Part shown: piece by piece, positions 28,877 through 39,139 of the stretch | Position numbering within the stretch: position 1 is the stretch's first letter | Layout: every line of letters starts with the position of its first letter | Assembly: GCF_001050235.1 (NCBI RefSeq) | Contig: NZ_DF967972.1 | Location: 3,438,724-3,502,723, forward strand | Length of the DNA: 64,000 bases | From: Longilinea arvoryzae | GTDB lineage: Bacteria; Chloroflexota; Anaerolineae; Anaerolineales; Anaerolineaceae | Direction of reading: 5' to 3' | Translations under genes and position numbers: made by a program | The notes under the pieces: model-generated | The model's input: only the letters and a program-made list of their open reading frames with translations | What the model was told of the DNA's origin: nothing | Database searches by the model: none

Positions 28877-29527
28877 TTATCCTTTCTGGATGGCAGCCAG
28901 CAAGTCAGCGGTGACTTTATCGATGGCTTGAGTACCGTCCACTTCGCTCAGCAAGCCGCGCTCGCGGTAGTACTCAATCAACGGGCTGGTTTGCTCCAGA
29001 TAGACGCGGATGCGGCGTTCAACCGTCGCCGGTTGATCGTCCTCGCGTTGAAACAACTCCAGGCCATCCACATCGCACTTGCCAGGGACCTGCGGCGGGT
29101 TGAACACCACGTGGTACACATGTCCCTGCCGGCAGGTCCAGCGCCCACTCAGGCGCTTGACCAGTACCTCGCTGGGGACATTGATGTACGGTACGCGGTG
29201 CACCGTTCCACCCAGTTCTTTCAGCATCCCCTCCAGGGCGTCTGCCTGAGCGGGCGTGCGTGGAAAACCATCCAGCACGGCCCCGTTCACGCAATCCGGC
29301 CGCAGCAGGCGTTCGCGGATCATTGCAATGGTGACGTCGTCCGGCACCAGTTCACCGCGGTTGATGTACCCCTGCGCCATTTTGCCCAGTTCAGTTTCAT
29401 TTTTCATGTTTTCACGAAAAATGTCGCCTGAGGAGATGTGCGCCAGCTTGAGGCTTTCAGAAATTACCTCAGCCTGCGTGCCTTTGCCAGCTCCGGGAGG
29501 TCCCAACAAGACGATATATGTGGTCAT
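28877..29527 (-). CDS. adk: Adenylate kinase
   Basis: 216 residues; converts AMP and ATP into two ADP. P-loop GPPGAGKGTQ, NMP-binding region ISSGDIFREN, DGFPRTPAQADAL and a long LID domain (SGRWTCRQGHVYH). The LID has only two Cys, so a structural zinc site is not evident. It follows secY by 3 bases. Confidence 0.97.
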   Translation of the reverse strand: MTTYIVLLGPPGAGKGTQAEVISESLKLAHISSGDIFRENMKNETELGKMAQGYINRGELVPDDVTIAMIRERLLRPDCVNGAVLDGFPRTPAQADALEGMLKELGGTVHRVPYINVPSEVLVKRLSGRWTCRQGHVYHVVFNPPQVPGKCDVDGLELFQREDDQPATVERRIRVYLEQTSPLIEYYRERGLLSEVDGTQAIDKVTADLLAAIQKG

Positions 29528-29530
29528 TCC

Positions 29531-30874
29531 TTACCCCTTGATCAGGCTCTCATCGTAACCGTGCAACTTGAGCTCGGTATCGATGATGGTGAAAGTATCG
29601 CGCACCACGCCGACCACAATCAGCAGACCGGCAGAGGAGACCAGGAACAACCCCGCCTGGCGGGCACTCACCGGCAGCAGTGCGCCCAAAACATAAGGCA
29701 GCACAGCCACGATACCCAGGAAGAAAGCTCCCGGGAAGGTGATGCGACGTTGAACGCGGGTGAGGTACTTCTGAGTCTGGCTGCCAACGGTGACGCCCGG
29801 GATCTGAGCGCCCTGTTTCTTCAGGTTATCGCCGTAGTTTTGTTGCGAGAACAGAACATCGGTATAGAAGAAAGTGAATGCAACCACCATCAGGAAGTAC
29901 AACAGGTAGTACCAGCTATTGCTGCCGCTGAACAGCTTGTAAATCCCATTCATGAGATTGGCCACCCACACCGTCTTCACCTGCAGGAAGAAGCCAGCCA
30001 CAATGGCAGGGAAAGACAGAATGGATGAAGCAAAGATCAGCGGGATCATGCCTGCCATGTTCACCATCAGCGGAAGGCTGCTGGTAACCGGCATGGACAT
30101 GCGGTTTCCAACCCGGCGGCCAGGGAACATGACGCGCACGTTCCGGCGGCCTTGTTGGACGTAGACGATTGCAAAAATGACCAACGCCAGGACAACCAGG
30201 ATGATGAAGATCAACCACCAGTATTGTTGGTCAGAGACAAGGCTTCGGATATGAGTCGGGATCTTTGCAACGATACCGGAGAAGATGATCAATGACAGGC
30301 CCTGGTTCGGAATACCGAACTCGGAGATCATTTCACCAATCCAGATACCGATCATCGTTCCCGCCACCATGCTGATCAAGGTCGTCAACGTGGGCAACAG
30401 ATTGACACCGGTCAAGCCAAAGGTAAAGCTGAGCACCGATGTCCCCTGCGACATTTGGTTGAAGATATTGATCTGGCCAACAGCGGAGAGCAGCGCCATC
30501 GGGACGGTCAGGATGACCGTCCAGCGTTCCATCCACTTCTGGCCTTCACGCGGATTATCCTTCAACTTACGTTCGAGAGCCGGAATGATCGGCACGAGCA
30601 ATTGGAGAATAATCTGCGCTGTGATGTAAGGATAGACGCCCATTGCCAGGATGGAGAAGCTGGAAATGGTGCCGCCGGAGAGGAGGTCCAGCATCCCTAA
30701 CAGGTTGCCGGCTCCTCCCGCACTGGTCATGATCGAGGCAATCGCTGCGCGATTAACACCCGGGACCGGAATGTTGGCTGCAAAGCGATATGCCACCAGC
30801 AGCAACACCGTGATCAGCAGCTTCTTGCGAATATCCTCTGACTTCCACAGGTAACGCCAGGCCGACCGTTTCAT
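29531..30874 (-). CDS. secY: Protein translocase subunit SecY
   Basis: 447-residue membrane protein with ten helices that forms the Sec channel. N-terminal FAANIPVPGVNRAAI, the QQGRRNVRVMFPGRRVGNR cytoplasmic loop for SecA and ribosome contact, and the final YDESLIKG are typical. It lies between rplO and adk as in the usual spc operon. Confidence 0.97.
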   Translation of the reverse strand: MKRSAWRYLWKSEDIRKKLLITVLLLVAYRFAANIPVPGVNRAAIASIMTSAGGAGNLLGMLDLLSGGTISSFSILAMGVYPYITAQIILQLLVPIIPALERKLKDNPREGQKWMERWTVILTVPMALLSAVGQINIFNQMSQGTSVLSFTFGLTGVNLLPTLTTLISMVAGTMIGIWIGEMISEFGIPNQGLSLIIFSGIVAKIPTHIRSLVSDQQYWWLIFIILVVLALVIFAIVYVQQGRRNVRVMFPGRRVGNRMSMPVTSSLPLMVNMAGMIPLIFASSILSFPAIVAGFFLQVKTVWVANLMNGIYKLFSGSNSWYYLLYFLMVVAFTFFYTDVLFSQQNYGDNLKKQGAQIPGVTVGSQTQKYLTRVQRRITFPGAFFLGIVAVLPYVLGALLPVSARQAGLFLVSSAGLLIVVGVVRDTFTIIDTELKLHGYDESLIKG

Positions 30875-30902
30875 ATTTGGGTCTCCTCGTCAGAACCGCA
30901 AG

Positions 30903-31355
30903 TCATGCGATGATTTCAACCTTGCCGCCAGCGGCTTCGATCTTGGCGCGGGCGCTCTTGGTGATGCGCTGGACGCGCACCGTCAACGCAACAGCGATTT
31001 CGCCGCGCCCGAGCAAAGCTACGGGCCAGGCGGGGTTGTGCAGAAGGTTCTTCTCCGCCAGAACGGCCGGGGTCACTTCACTGTCAGCGGCAAAAGCGTC
31101 CAGTTGGTCCAGGTTGATTTCATTAAATTTAACCCGGTTCGGTGGGGTGAAGCCCTCACCACGGATAAACGGCAGGTGGCGATAGAAAGGCAGGTTACCA
31201 CCCTGACGATACAGGTGGCCGCCTTCGCCCGTGCGCGATGCCTGGCCCTTGGTACCCCGACCGGCGGTTTTACCCTGACCGGCGGAGATACCCTGACCTT
31301 TGCGCTTGCGCTCTTTGCGGGCGCCTTCATTGGGCATAAGGTCGTGTAGTTTCAT
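30903..31355 (-). CDS. rplO: 50S ribosomal protein L15 (uL15)
   Basis: 150 residues with the glycine-rich N-terminus (GQGISAGQGKTAGRGTKGQ) and a C-terminal ITKSARAKIEAAGGKVEII. It overlaps rpmD by 4 bases. Confidence 0.98.
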   Translation of the reverse strand: MKLHDLMPNEGARKERKRKGQGISAGQGKTAGRGTKGQASRTGEGGHLYRQGGNLPFYRHLPFIRGEGFTPPNRVKFNEINLDQLDAFAADSEVTPAVLAEKNLLHNPAWPVALLGRGEIAVALTVRVQRITKSARAKIEAAGGKVEIIA

Positions 31356-31549
31356 TTCGCTTCCTGTTCCTCGATACGAACCAGATGGTTCACCTTGAGC
31401 AGCATGCCCCGCAAGCTTGGGGTATCTGCATGAACCACGGTTTGGTTCATGCGATGAAGGCCCAGCGCGCGGATGGTTTCTTTGTGGCGCGTGGTGTTGC
31501 CGATTGGGCTCTTCACCAAGGTGATGCGCAACATTTTGGTCTCGCTCAT
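31352..31549 (-). CDS. rpmD: 50S ribosomal protein L30 (uL30)
   Basis: 65 residues. RITLVKSPIGNTTRHKETIR and ALGLHRMNQTVVHADTPSLR are diagnostic. The ATG at 31549 has AAGGAAG upstream. Confidence 0.97.
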   Translation of the reverse strand: MSETKMLRITLVKSPIGNTTRHKETIRALGLHRMNQTVVHADTPSLRGMLLKVNHLVRIEEQEAK

Positions 31550-31550
31550 G

Positions 31551-32075
31551 TTACGCTTCCTTCCGTGCCCAGAAGGGCAGCAGTTCCTTGACCGGCTTGC
31601 CGCGGCGAGCAGCTTCCTGTTCGGGTGTCTTCAACGCCATCAAGGCGTCGAGGGTTGCCTTCACCACATTCAGGGTGTTGGCTGAGCCCAGCGACTTGGT
31701 CAAGATATCATGGATGCCAGCAGCTTCGCAGACGGCGCGCACGCCCGATCCGGCGATGACGCCGGTACCGGCGGAAGCCGGTTTGAGCAGCACTTCTGCG
31801 CCAGCTACGCGGGCAACGATTTCGTGCGGAATGGTGGTTCCGCTGAGGGCCACCGAACGCATGTTCTTGTGGGCGCGTTCGGTTGCTTTGCGCATCGCAT
31901 CCGGAACGGCGTTAGCCTTTCCAATTCCGATGCCGATCTTGCCGTTATTGTCACCGGCGACGATGGTCACGCGGAACTGGAAACGGCGGCCGCCCTTTAC
32001 AACTTTGGCGACGCGGGCGATTTCGATAACACGCTCGTCGTACTGCTGTTCCAGTGGAGTATATTCATTTTCCAT
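31551..32075 (-). CDS. rpsE: 30S ribosomal protein S5 (uS5)
   Basis: 174 residues with VVKGGRRFQFRVTIVAGD, the glycine-rich GIGIGKANAVPDA and the TGVIAGSGVRAV region. It is involved in decoding accuracy and follows rplR. Confidence 0.98.
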   Translation of the reverse strand: MENEYTPLEQQYDERVIEIARVAKVVKGGRRFQFRVTIVAGDNNGKIGIGIGKANAVPDAMRKATERAHKNMRSVALSGTTIPHEIVARVAGAEVLLKPASAGTGVIAGSGVRAVCEAAGIHDILTKSLGSANTLNVVKATLDALMALKTPEQEAARRGKPVKELLPFWARKEA

Positions 32076-32098
32076 AATCCGGCCTCTCTCTTATTCGC

Positions 32099-32464
32099 CT
32101 AAAATTCCAGGCCAGCTTCACGGGCGGCATCTGCCAGGGCTTTGACACGACCGATGTAGCGGAAGCCACCACGATCGAACACCACGGCTTTGATGCCCTT
32201 TTCCTGAGCGCGTTGGGCGACTGCTTTGCCCACCAACTTGGCCTGATCGGTTTTGGTCAGACCAGCGGTTTCGGCGCGCAGGGCTTGGTCGATGGTGGAG
32301 GCCGAAACCAGCGTGGTACCGGCCGCATCATCGATCACCTGGGCATAGATGTCCGACAGGCTGCGGAACACACTCAGGCGAGGCCGTTCCGGCGTGCCGA
32401 GAATGGTTTTGCGGACACGGCTGTGCCGGCGAAGTCTTGATTCTTTACGACTCAACTTTGCCAT
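32099..32464 (-). CDS. rplR: 50S ribosomal protein L18 (uL18)
   Basis: 121 residues. [20 protein letters not shown] at the N-terminus and [20 protein letters not shown] at the C-terminus are typical of the 5S-rRNA-binding L18. Confidence 0.98.
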   Translation of the reverse strand: MAKLSRKESRLRRHSRVRKTILGTPERPRLSVFRSLSDIYAQVIDDAAGTTLVSASTIDQALRAETAGLTKTDQAKLVGKAVAQRAQEKGIKAVVFDRGGFRYIGRVKALADAAREAGLEF

Positions 32465-32472
32465 AGCTCACC

Positions 32473-33033
32473 TTACTTCTTGCCACCCTTGGCACCCTTA
32501 CCGGCCTTGCCAGCCTTGCGGCGCACGCGTTCGTCGATGTAACGAATGCCTTTGCCTTTGTAAGGTTCAGGGGGACGAATTTCTCGAATGTTTGATGCAA
32601 CCTGGCCGACCTGCTCGCGGTCACGGCCAATCACCTTCATCTGATGCGTCTTGGCATCGGCTTCGAAGGTGATGCCATCGGGTGGTTCAACCACAACCGG
32701 ATGCGAGTAACCGACATAAAGGACCAGATTCTTACCATCCATCTCGGCGCGGTAACCCACGCCATTTACTTCCAGCACCTTGGTAAAACCGGTGCTGACG
32801 CCAACCACCATGTTGCTCACCAGCGCGCGAGTGGTGCCGTGAATGGCACGCACCGACGGCGCATCCGAGCTACGGGTGACAATGATCTGCCCATTTTCCA
32901 ATGCCAGCGACACCGTGGAAAGGAACTGGCGGGTCAATTCGCCCTTGGGGCCCTTGACGCTTAATTCCTGTCCGTTGATGTTCACTGTAACACCGGCCGG
33001 GACATTCACTGGCATGCGACCAATTCGGGACAC
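32473..33033 (-). CDS. rplF: 50S ribosomal protein L6 (uL6)
   Basis: 186 residues with the repeated L6 domain (ELSVKGPKGELTRQF and FEADAKTHQMKVIGRDREQVG) and PPEPYKGKGIRYIDERVRRKAGK. The tail is Lys/Gly-rich. Confidence 0.98.
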   Translation of the reverse strand: MSRIGRMPVNVPAGVTVNINGQELSVKGPKGELTRQFLSTVSLALENGQIIVTRSSDAPSVRAIHGTTRALVSNMVVGVSTGFTKVLEVNGVGYRAEMDGKNLVLYVGYSHPVVVEPPDGITFEADAKTHQMKVIGRDREQVGQVASNIREIRPPEPYKGKGIRYIDERVRRKAGKAGKGAKGGKK

Positions 33034-33060
33034 AGTCCTACCTCCTCTTTACCCTGTTGG

Positions 33061-33471
33061 TTACCAGACCTTGCAAAGAACTTCGCCGCCAACACCTAAC
33101 TGGCGAGCGCGCTTGCCGGTCATGACACCCTTCGGGGTAGACAAGATCGCAATCCCCATGCCCGAAAGCACCCAGGGGATGTCCTGCTTGCGGGAATAAA
33201 CGCGCCGGCCGGGACGGCTGATGCGTTCCAAACCAGTGATAACCGACTGCTTCTGGCGGCGTTCGCCGACATATTTCAGCTTGATGCGCAAGCTGGGCAG
33301 TTGATTTTCACCATCGATCATTTCAAAGCTTTCAATGAACCCTTCTTCCTTCAAGATCCGGGCAATTTCGGCCTTGATCTTGGAGCTGGGCATCGCCACC
33401 AAAGACTGGCTGGTGATGACACCATTCCGGATGCGGGTTAACATATCAGCAATAGGATCATTCACACTCAT
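33061..33471 (-). CDS. rpsH: 30S ribosomal protein S8 (uS8)
   Basis: 136 residues with [15 protein letters not shown] at the start and [20 protein letters not shown] near the end. In E. coli S8 represses spc-operon translation; no S8 mRNA site was searched for here. Confidence 0.98.
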   Translation of the reverse strand: MSVNDPIADMLTRIRNGVITSQSLVAMPSSKIKAEIARILKEEGFIESFEMIDGENQLPSLRIKLKYVGERRQKQSVITGLERISRPGRRVYSRKQDIPWVLSGMGIAILSTPKGVMTGKRARQLGVGGEVLCKVW

Positions 33472-33491
33472 GTCCTAACCTCCGGATGGCG

Positions 33492-33674
33492 CTACCAGGA
33501 AGACTTGGTTACGCCGGGGATTTGTCCCTTGAGGGCCAATTCCCTGAAGCAAATACGACACAGACCAAAACGGCGCATATATCCACGCGGGCGGCCGCAG
33601 ATCCGACAGCGATTGCGGACCTGGGTTGGGTACTCGCGACGCTGTTCACGATAAGACATGCACTTTTTTGCCAT
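33492..33674 (-). CDS. rpsN: 30S ribosomal protein S14 type Z (uS14)
   Basis: 60 residues from the ATG at 33674; a longer in-frame reading runs into rplE. Two CxxC pairs (CRICG and CRIC) mark the short zinc-binding form of S14. It follows rplE by one base. Confidence 0.97.
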   Translation of the reverse strand: MAKKCMSYREQRREYPTQVRNRCRICGRPRGYMRRFGLCRICFRELALKGQIPGVTKSSW

Positions 33675-33675
33675 A

Positions 33676-34224
33676 CTATCCCTTTCTGAATGGCATGCCG
33701 AGCATCTGCAGCAGCATGGTGGCCTGATCATCGGACTGCGCAGTGGTGACGATGGTGATTTCCAGACCGCGAACCTTATCGACCTTGTCGAATTCGATTT
33801 CGGGGAAGATCACCTGCTCGCGCAGACCCAGGGTGTAGTTACCACGGCCATCGAACGCCTCGGCTGACACACCGCGGAAGTCGCGCACGCGCGGCAACAC
33901 GATGTTCATCAGGCGATCGAGAAACGACCACATGCGGTCGCCCCGCAGGGTGACCATTGCGCCGATGGCGCGCCCTTCGCGCAACTTAAAGTTGGCGATG
34001 GACTTGCGCGCCTTGGTGACCACGGGTTTTTGACCCGTGATGGCGCTCATGTCGGCAACCGCTGCTTCCAGTGCCTTGGGGTTGTCCATGGCTTCGCCCA
34101 GGCCAATGTTGACCACAACCTTCTGGATACGCGGAATTTGCATTACGTTATCCAGGTTGAGGCCCTTCATCAAAGCCGGAGCAACTTCGTTCTGATAGAG
34201 TTCTTTCAACTTGTTCATCTTCAA
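33676..34224 (-). CDS. rplE: 50S ribosomal protein L5 (uL5)
   Basis: 182 residues. [38 protein letters not shown] and the [20 protein letters not shown] end are diagnostic of the 5S-rRNA-binding L5. Confidence 0.98.
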   Translation of the reverse strand: MKMNKLKELYQNEVAPALMKGLNLDNVMQIPRIQKVVVNIGLGEAMDNPKALEAAVADMSAITGQKPVVTKARKSIANFKLREGRAIGAMVTLRGDRMWSFLDRLMNIVLPRVRDFRGVSAEAFDGRGNYTLGLREQVIFPEIEFDKVDKVRGLEITIVTTAQSDDQATMLLQMLGMPFRKG

Positions 34225-34238
34225 GTTCTCCAGCGGCC

Positions 34239-34571
34239 CTACGCGTCAATCAACGCGTCGCACTTTTTGCAAATCCGCTGCCGGCCTTCACCCGTCAGGC
34301 TGATGCCAACACGGGTCAATTTGCCGCACTTGGGGCACACCAGCATCACATTGGAAATGTGAACGGGGGCTTCAAAGCGGACCTTGCCGGGCGAAACGGT
34401 GCGACCCTGAGACTGGACCTGGCGCTGGTGCTTGGTGCGCATATTGACACCCTGCACAACTACACGACCGTCATCGGGTGAAACTTTGATGACTTCGCCG
34501 CGTTTGCCACGGTCTTCTTCGCGACCGCAAATGACTTCAACGGTATCACCTTTATGTATCTTCAATTTCAT
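34239..34571 (-). CDS. rplX: 50S ribosomal protein L24 (uL24), zinc-ribbon form
   Basis: 110 residues with the KOW motif ([20 protein letters not shown]). The C-terminal half has CPKCG and CKKC, a zinc ribbon not present in E. coli L24 but seen in other lineages. Confidence 0.97.
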   Translation of the reverse strand: MKLKIHKGDTVEVICGREEDRGKRGEVIKVSPDDGRVVVQGVNMRTKHQRQVQSQGRTVSPGKVRFEAPVHISNVMLVCPKCGKLTRVGISLTGEGRQRICKKCDALIDA

Positions 34572-34596
34572 GGCTTCGCTCCTGCTCCCTCTGCCC

Positions 34597-34968
34597 CTAG
34601 ATGACTTCTGGAGCCAGAGAAATAATTTTCATGAAACCTTTTTCACGCAGCTCACGAGCCACCGGTCCAAAGATACGGGTACCCTTGGGATTCTGACCAT
34701 CAGCATCCAGGATGACAGCCGCATTGTCGTCGAAGCGAATGATCGAGCCATCGGTGCGGCGCCATTCTTTGGCGCAGCGAACGATGACGGCCTTCACAAC
34801 TTCGCTCTTTTTCACCGAACCCTGCGGCGCGGCGGACTTGACGCTTGCAACGACGACATCGCCGACATGGGCGTAACGGCGGGTGGAGCCACCCATGATG
34901 TGGATGACCAGAAGCTCGCGGGCGCCAGTGTTATCAGCGACCTTGATCCGAGTTTCCGACTGAATCAT
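34597..34968 (-). CDS. rplN: 50S ribosomal protein L14 (uL14)
   Basis: 123 residues: [20 protein letters not shown] at the start and [20 protein letters not shown] at the end are the L14 consensus. Confidence 0.98.
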   Translation of the reverse strand: MIQSETRIKVADNTGARELLVIHIMGGSTRRYAHVGDVVVASVKSAAPQGSVKKSEVVKAVIVRCAKEWRRTDGSIIRFDDNAAVILDADGQNPKGTRIFGPVARELREKGFMKIISLAPEVI

Positions 34969-34970
34969 CG

Positions 34971-35249
34971 TTACGCTCCTTCCTCGATCGTATCGACGAT
35001 CAGCTTGCCCTCGTGTTTGAGGATGGCTTCAACCACCCAGCGCTTGTCGCGGGAAAGCGGGCGGCTTTCGACGATCTGAACTTCGTCGCCGATCTGGCAA
35101 CCGAGTTCGTCGTGCGCTTTTACATGACCATGGGTGTGAACCACCTTACCGTACAGCGGGTGGCGGTACGTGCGGGAGATCTCGACTACCACGGTCTTCA
35201 TCATTTTGTTGCTGGTAACGATACCAGTCAAACGACGCCGATCATTCAT
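34971..35249 (-). CDS. rpsQ: 30S ribosomal protein S17 (uS17)
   Basis: 92 residues with an OB fold; [18 protein letters not shown] and [17 protein letters not shown] are typical. It overlaps rpmC by 4 bases. Confidence 0.98.
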   Translation of the reverse strand: MNDRRRLTGIVTSNKMMKTVVVEISRTYRHPLYGKVVHTHGHVKAHDELGCQIGDEVQIVESRPLSRDKRWVVEAILKHEGKLIVDTIEEGA

Positions 35250-35458
35250 TTTGCACCTTCTCGCGAAGCCGCCAGTTCGCGCTCGCGCAGGATGGTTTCC
35301 AGCGTGGCGATCAGACGGCGAGTCTGCTTGAGACGGCTGGTATCCGTCAACTGGCCGGTCACCACCTGAAAGCGCAAGTTCATATACTCATGCCGAGTAT
35401 CGCTCAACTGCGCCTTCAATTCTTCGTTCGATTTCAGCCGAATTTCTGCGAGTTTCAT
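35246..35458 (-). CDS. rpmC: 50S ribosomal protein L29 (uL29)
   Basis: 70 residues, two helices: LKAQLSDTRHEYMNLRFQVV and the ARRLIATL-like TRRLIATLETILRER. It overlaps rplP by 4 bases. Confidence 0.97.
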   Translation of the reverse strand: MKLAEIRLKSNEELKAQLSDTRHEYMNLRFQVVTGQLTDTSRLKQTRRLIATLETILRERELAASREGAK

Positions 35459-35883
35459 TCTCGTTCTCCCGCCCGATCAGCACGGGCAATCACTTTCGTC
35501 CGAATGGAGAACTTGTAAGCGGCCTGGTGAAGGCATTCAACCGCCTCATCGTGGTCCAAACCGCCGACTTCGAACATGATCCGGCCGGGGCGAACAACAG
35601 CCACCCAATACTCCACAGCGCCTTTGCCTTTACCCATACGAGTTTCGGGTGGGCGATGGGTGTAGGGTTTGTCCGGGAAAATCCGGATCCACAACTTTCC
35701 ATGGCGACGCATCGCGCGCACGATTGTGCGGCGGGCGGCCTCGATTTGGCGAGCAGATACCCAGCCCGGCTCTAGAGCCTGTAAGGCGTATTCACCATAC
35801 ACCATGGCTGCGCCGCGCAGGACCTTGCCCGTCATTCGGCCACGCTGTTGCTTGCGCCACTTTACACGTTTTGGCATCAACAT
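35455..35883 (-). CDS. rplP: 50S ribosomal protein L16 (uL16)
   Basis: 142 residues. [19 protein letters not shown], the [20 protein letters not shown] segment and MFEVGGLD are the L16 consensus. The ATG at 35883 has GAGGT at 7 bases. Confidence 0.98.
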   Translation of the reverse strand: MLMPKRVKWRKQQRGRMTGKVLRGAAMVYGEYALQALEPGWVSARQIEAARRTIVRAMRRHGKLWIRIFPDKPYTHRPPETRMGKGKGAVEYWVAVVRPGRIMFEVGGLDHDEAVECLHQAAYKFSIRTKVIARADRAGERE

Positions 35884-35931
35884 AGCAGCTACCTCTTCAA
35901 TATTTCCTGAGCTATTGCCCAGCGCAGTATC

Positions 35932-36609
35932 TTACTCGCTGACGTACACGCCTTCGGTCGATTCGACCTTTTCTTCGACAGCGGTCACAACGTTGCCTTT
36001 ATAAACCCATACTTTGACGCCAATGCGACCATATTGGGTTAGGGCTTCGCCGCGGGCGAAATCGATATCAGCGCGCAAAGTTTGCAGCGGAACGCGGCCT
36101 TCGCGCAGCCAGACGCTGCGGGCCATTTCAGCGCCGCTCAAGCGACCGGCGACTTCGATCTTGATGCCCAGGGCGCCCTGGCGCATGGCCTGCTGTAACG
36201 CGCGTTTCATGGCGCGGCGGTAGGCAATGCGACGTTCGATCTGTCCGGCGATGTTCATCGCCACCAGATAGGCATCGCAATCCGGCGATTTGATCTCTTT
36301 GATCTCGAGATCGATCTTCTTACCCAGCATGGCTTCCAGATCCACACGGATTTTCTTGACACTGTCGCCCTTGCGGCCGATCAGAATGCCAGGTTTGGCG
36401 GTGTGGACGATCACCTTGACCTTCCCGGGGAAGCGTTCAACTTCCACGCGAGAAACGCCCGCTTTTTCAGCAGCCCTGTGGATCAGTTTGCGGATCTCAA
36501 TATCCTGAATGAGCTGATCAGAGTACTGGCTGCCCTCAGCGTACCACCGCCCTTCCCAGGGCTGGTGCACGCCGAGACGAAATCCAATCGGATGAACTTT
36601 ACGACCCAT
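35932..36609 (-). CDS. rpsC: 30S ribosomal protein S3 (uS3)
   Basis: 225 residues: [20 protein letters not shown], a KH domain ([20 protein letters not shown]) and the C-terminal [21 protein letters not shown] region. S3 forms part of the mRNA entry helicase site. Confidence 0.98.
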   Translation of the reverse strand: MGRKVHPIGFRLGVHQPWEGRWYAEGSQYSDQLIQDIEIRKLIHRAAEKAGVSRVEVERFPGKVKVIVHTAKPGILIGRKGDSVKKIRVDLEAMLGKKIDLEIKEIKSPDCDAYLVAMNIAGQIERRIAYRRAMKRALQQAMRQGALGIKIEVAGRLSGAEMARSVWLREGRVPLQTLRADIDFARGEALTQYGRIGVKVWVYKGNVVTAVEEKVESTEGVYVSE

Positions 36610-36660
36610 AATTTCTCCTGGTGTCTCGTTTCAAAACCCAAGCTTTCCTCAGGTCGATTG

Positions 36661-37002
36661 CTATGCCCGTTCGCGAAGAACAACGGTGATATGCGAAGCG
36701 CGCCGCAGAATCGGGCGGAAGCGGCCCCGTGCGCCAAACCGGCGCCATTTGCGGGTGGGGGCCTCGTCTGCCATGATCTGGTACACGACAAGATCATCGC
36801 GGCTGACCCCGAAATTTTCCTCAGCGTTTGCAACAGCCGATGCCACCAGCTTGTAAATGGTGGGCGCAGCCGCGCGCGGCAGGAATTTCAGCGTGGTCAG
36901 AGCTTGTACAGCCGGCTTCCCGCGAACCAGGTCAATCACCAGGCGAACCTTCTGGGCGGATTGGCCACAGTTTTTTAATTCAGCACGGATATCGGTTGCC
37001 AT
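36661..37002 (-). CDS. rplV: 50S ribosomal protein L22 (uL22)
   Basis: 113 residues with SAQKVRLVIDLVRGKPAVQA and the tunnel loop near RKWRRFGARGRFRPILRRAS. It lies 3 bases after rpsS. Confidence 0.98.
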   Translation of the reverse strand: MATDIRAELKNCGQSAQKVRLVIDLVRGKPAVQALTTLKFLPRAAAPTIYKLVASAVANAEENFGVSRDDLVVYQIMADEAPTRKWRRFGARGRFRPILRRASHITVVLRERA

Positions 37003-37005
37003 GGC

Positions 37006-37287
37006 TTACTTTCCCTTCGTCGACTTTTCAGAAGCGGCATGACCGCGGAAATGGCGCGTGGGAGCAAATTCGCCAAGCCGATGACCCACCATATTCTCAG
37101 TAATGTAGATCGGCACGTGCCGCCGGCCGTCATGCACGGCGATTGTGTGACCCAACATCTGAGGGAAGATGGTGCTTGCGCGGCTCCAGGTGCGGAGCAC
37201 TTTCTTTTCGCCGCGGGCATTCATCGCTTCGATTTTTTTCAAGAGCTTGATGGCTACAAACGGCCCTTTTTTTAACGATCGTGACAT
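37006..37287 (-). CDS. rpsS: 30S ribosomal protein S19 (uS19)
   Basis: 93 residues: [20 protein letters not shown] and [19 protein letters not shown] are diagnostic. Confidence 0.98.
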   Translation of the reverse strand: MSRSLKKGPFVAIKLLKKIEAMNARGEKKVLRTWSRASTIFPQMLGHTIAVHDGRRHVPIYITENMVGHRLGEFAPTRHFRGHAASEKSTKGK

Positions 37288-37329
37288 TAGAACGTCCCTC
37301 TTTCTCGGTTACCTACCGGTGACCATCGA

Positions 37330-38166
37330 TTACCGGCTGCCGGCATTACGGCGGCGAACGATAAACTTGTCAGTCTGCTTGTTGTTGCGGGTTTTATATC
37401 CGCGCGTAGGCTTGCCCCACGGACTCTTCGGGCTCGGCATACCAGCAGGTTGACGACCTTCACCACCACCGTGGGGATGATCCCGCGGACTCATCGCAGT
37501 ACCACGTACGGTCGGGCGAATGCCCATGAGGCGTTTGCGGCCCGCTTTACCAAGTTTGATGTTGCTGTGTTCCAGGTTGCCCACCTGTCCGATGGTGGCG
37601 TAGCATACCTGGCGAACCAGGCGAACTTCGCCGGAAGGCAGGCGCAATTGAGCGTAATCGCCTTCTTTTGCCAGCAACTGGGCTGCAGCGCCAGCCGAGC
37701 GCACCAATTGACCGCCGCGACCTTGCTGCAGTTCGATGTTGTGGATCATGGTGCCAACTGGGATGTTGGTAATCGGCAGGCTGTTGCCGGGGCGAATTTC
37801 GGCCTGCGGACCGGTCAGGATGGTATCACCCACCTTGAGGCCGAGCGGGGCCAGAATGTAGCGTTTTTCGCCATCGACGTAGACCACCAGCGCCAGGCGC
37901 GCGGTGCGGTTTGGATCATATTCGATCGCCGCAATCTTGCCCGGGATGTTGATCTTGTTGCGCTTGAAATCGACCGTGCGGATGTACTGGCGAACGCCGC
38001 TGCCCTGATGGCGAACGGTTATCCGACCGTACATATTGCGGCCACCCATGGAGCGGCGAATGGTGATCAGGCTGCGCTCGGGGCGGCTCTTGGTGATTTC
38101 TTCGAAGCTGTACCCGGTCTTATTGCGCTGGCCGGGAGTAATTGGTTTGTAGACTTTGATACCCAT
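37330..38166 (-). CDS. rplB: 50S ribosomal protein L2 (uL2)
   Basis: 278 residues. [20 protein letters not shown] carries the conserved His of the peptidyl-transferase region; [17 protein letters not shown] lies nearer the N-terminus. It abuts rplW with a one-base overlap. Confidence 0.98.
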   Translation of the reverse strand: MGIKVYKPITPGQRNKTGYSFEEITKSRPERSLITIRRSMGGRNMYGRITVRHQGSGVRQYIRTVDFKRNKINIPGKIAAIEYDPNRTARLALVVYVDGEKRYILAPLGLKVGDTILTGPQAEIRPGNSLPITNIPVGTMIHNIELQQGRGGQLVRSAGAAAQLLAKEGDYAQLRLPSGEVRLVRQVCYATIGQVGNLEHSNIKLGKAGRKRLMGIRPTVRGTAMSPRDHPHGGGEGRQPAGMPSPKSPWGKPTRGYKTRNNKQTDKFIVRRRNAGSR

Positions 38167-38468
38167 TATTCCACCCCTTCAAAGATCGGAATTCGGTCTT
38201 CGGGCGCCAGGGTAACAATCGCCTTCTTGAAACCAGCGTTGCGAACCGCAAGCCGGCGGCTGCGTGCGCGACGGGTGCGCTTGGCGGTAACGTTGATCAC
38301 ATTCACGCGCAGTACCGTCACTTCGAACAGCGTTTCTACCGCATCCTTGATCAGGGTTCGATTGGCATCTTCTGCCACTTCAAACACATACTGATGCAGG
38401 CGATTGGCCTGGAAATTGGACTTTTCAGTCACCAGCGGGCGGCGGAGTACTTCGTAAATCGTGCTCAT
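38166..38468 (-). CDS. rplW: 50S ribosomal protein L23 (uL23)
   Basis: 100 residues with [16 protein letters not shown] and [20 protein letters not shown]23 forms the docking site for trigger factor and SRP at the exit tunnel. Confidence 0.98.
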   Translation of the reverse strand: MSTIYEVLRRPLVTEKSNFQANRLHQYVFEVAEDANRTLIKDAVETLFEVTVLRVNVINVTAKRTRRARSRRLAVRNAGFKKAIVTLAPEDRIPIFEGVE

Positions 38469-38481
38469 GGCTCTCTCCTAC

Positions 38482-39108
38482 CTATCCCAGGTTGGTCTGG
38501 ATTACGTCCAACACAGACAGCGGCAGAACAATCTTGTCGAACTGCAGCAGGTCATGGACGTTGAGATATCCGGCCATCAAAATCTTGGCATCCGGAATAT
38601 TTTGGGTGGAACGGATCACATCCGTATAGGCTTCCTTCGCCGGGATCAGGATCAAAGCGCTGGCATCACCCACCAGGGTATTGAGCGCTTTGGCCATCAA
38701 CCGGGTTTTGGGCTCAGAAACCTTCAATTCATCCACCACAACAATGGCTGAATCCGACGCCTTCGCCGAAAGAGCCGAGCAGAGCGCAGCGCGGCGCATC
38801 TTGCGGGGCATGGCCAGGGCGTAAGAATGGGGGTGCGGAGTGTGAATATCACCGCCGCCTACCCAATGCGGGGCCCGCGTGGAACCCTGACGAGCACGGC
38901 CGGTTCCCTTTTGTTTGAAAGGTTTGCGGCCACCGCCAGAGACTTCACTGCGGGTTTTCGTATCGTGAGTGCCCAGACGGGCATTCGTCAATTGACGAAC
39001 GTGTGCCTGGTGCATCAGATCGACATCGATCAGGGCTTCGAAAATCGCAGGCGGAAGTTCCACCGTGCTGACCTTCTGACCCTCCATGTTCAAGACATCA
39101 ACTTCCAT
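38482..39108 (-). CDS. rplD: 50S ribosomal protein L4 (uL4)
   Basis: 208 residues from the ATG at 39108 (MEVDVLNMEGQKV). A longer in-frame reading to 39159 would overlap rplC. The loop segment KQKGTGRARQGSTRAPHWVG reaches the exit tunnel. In E. coli L4 also represses its own operon. Confidence 0.97.
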   Translation of the reverse strand: MEVDVLNMEGQKVSTVELPPAIFEALIDVDLMHQAHVRQLTNARLGTHDTKTRSEVSGGGRKPFKQKGTGRARQGSTRAPHWVGGGDIHTPHPHSYALAMPRKMRRAALCSALSAKASDSAIVVVDELKVSEPKTRLMAKALNTLVGDASALILIPAKEAYTDVIRSTQNIPDAKILMAGYLNVHDLLQFDKIVLPLSVLDVIQTNLG

Positions 39109-39139
39109 AGTATTCGCTCCCTCAGTCCCAGTTCCCCGG

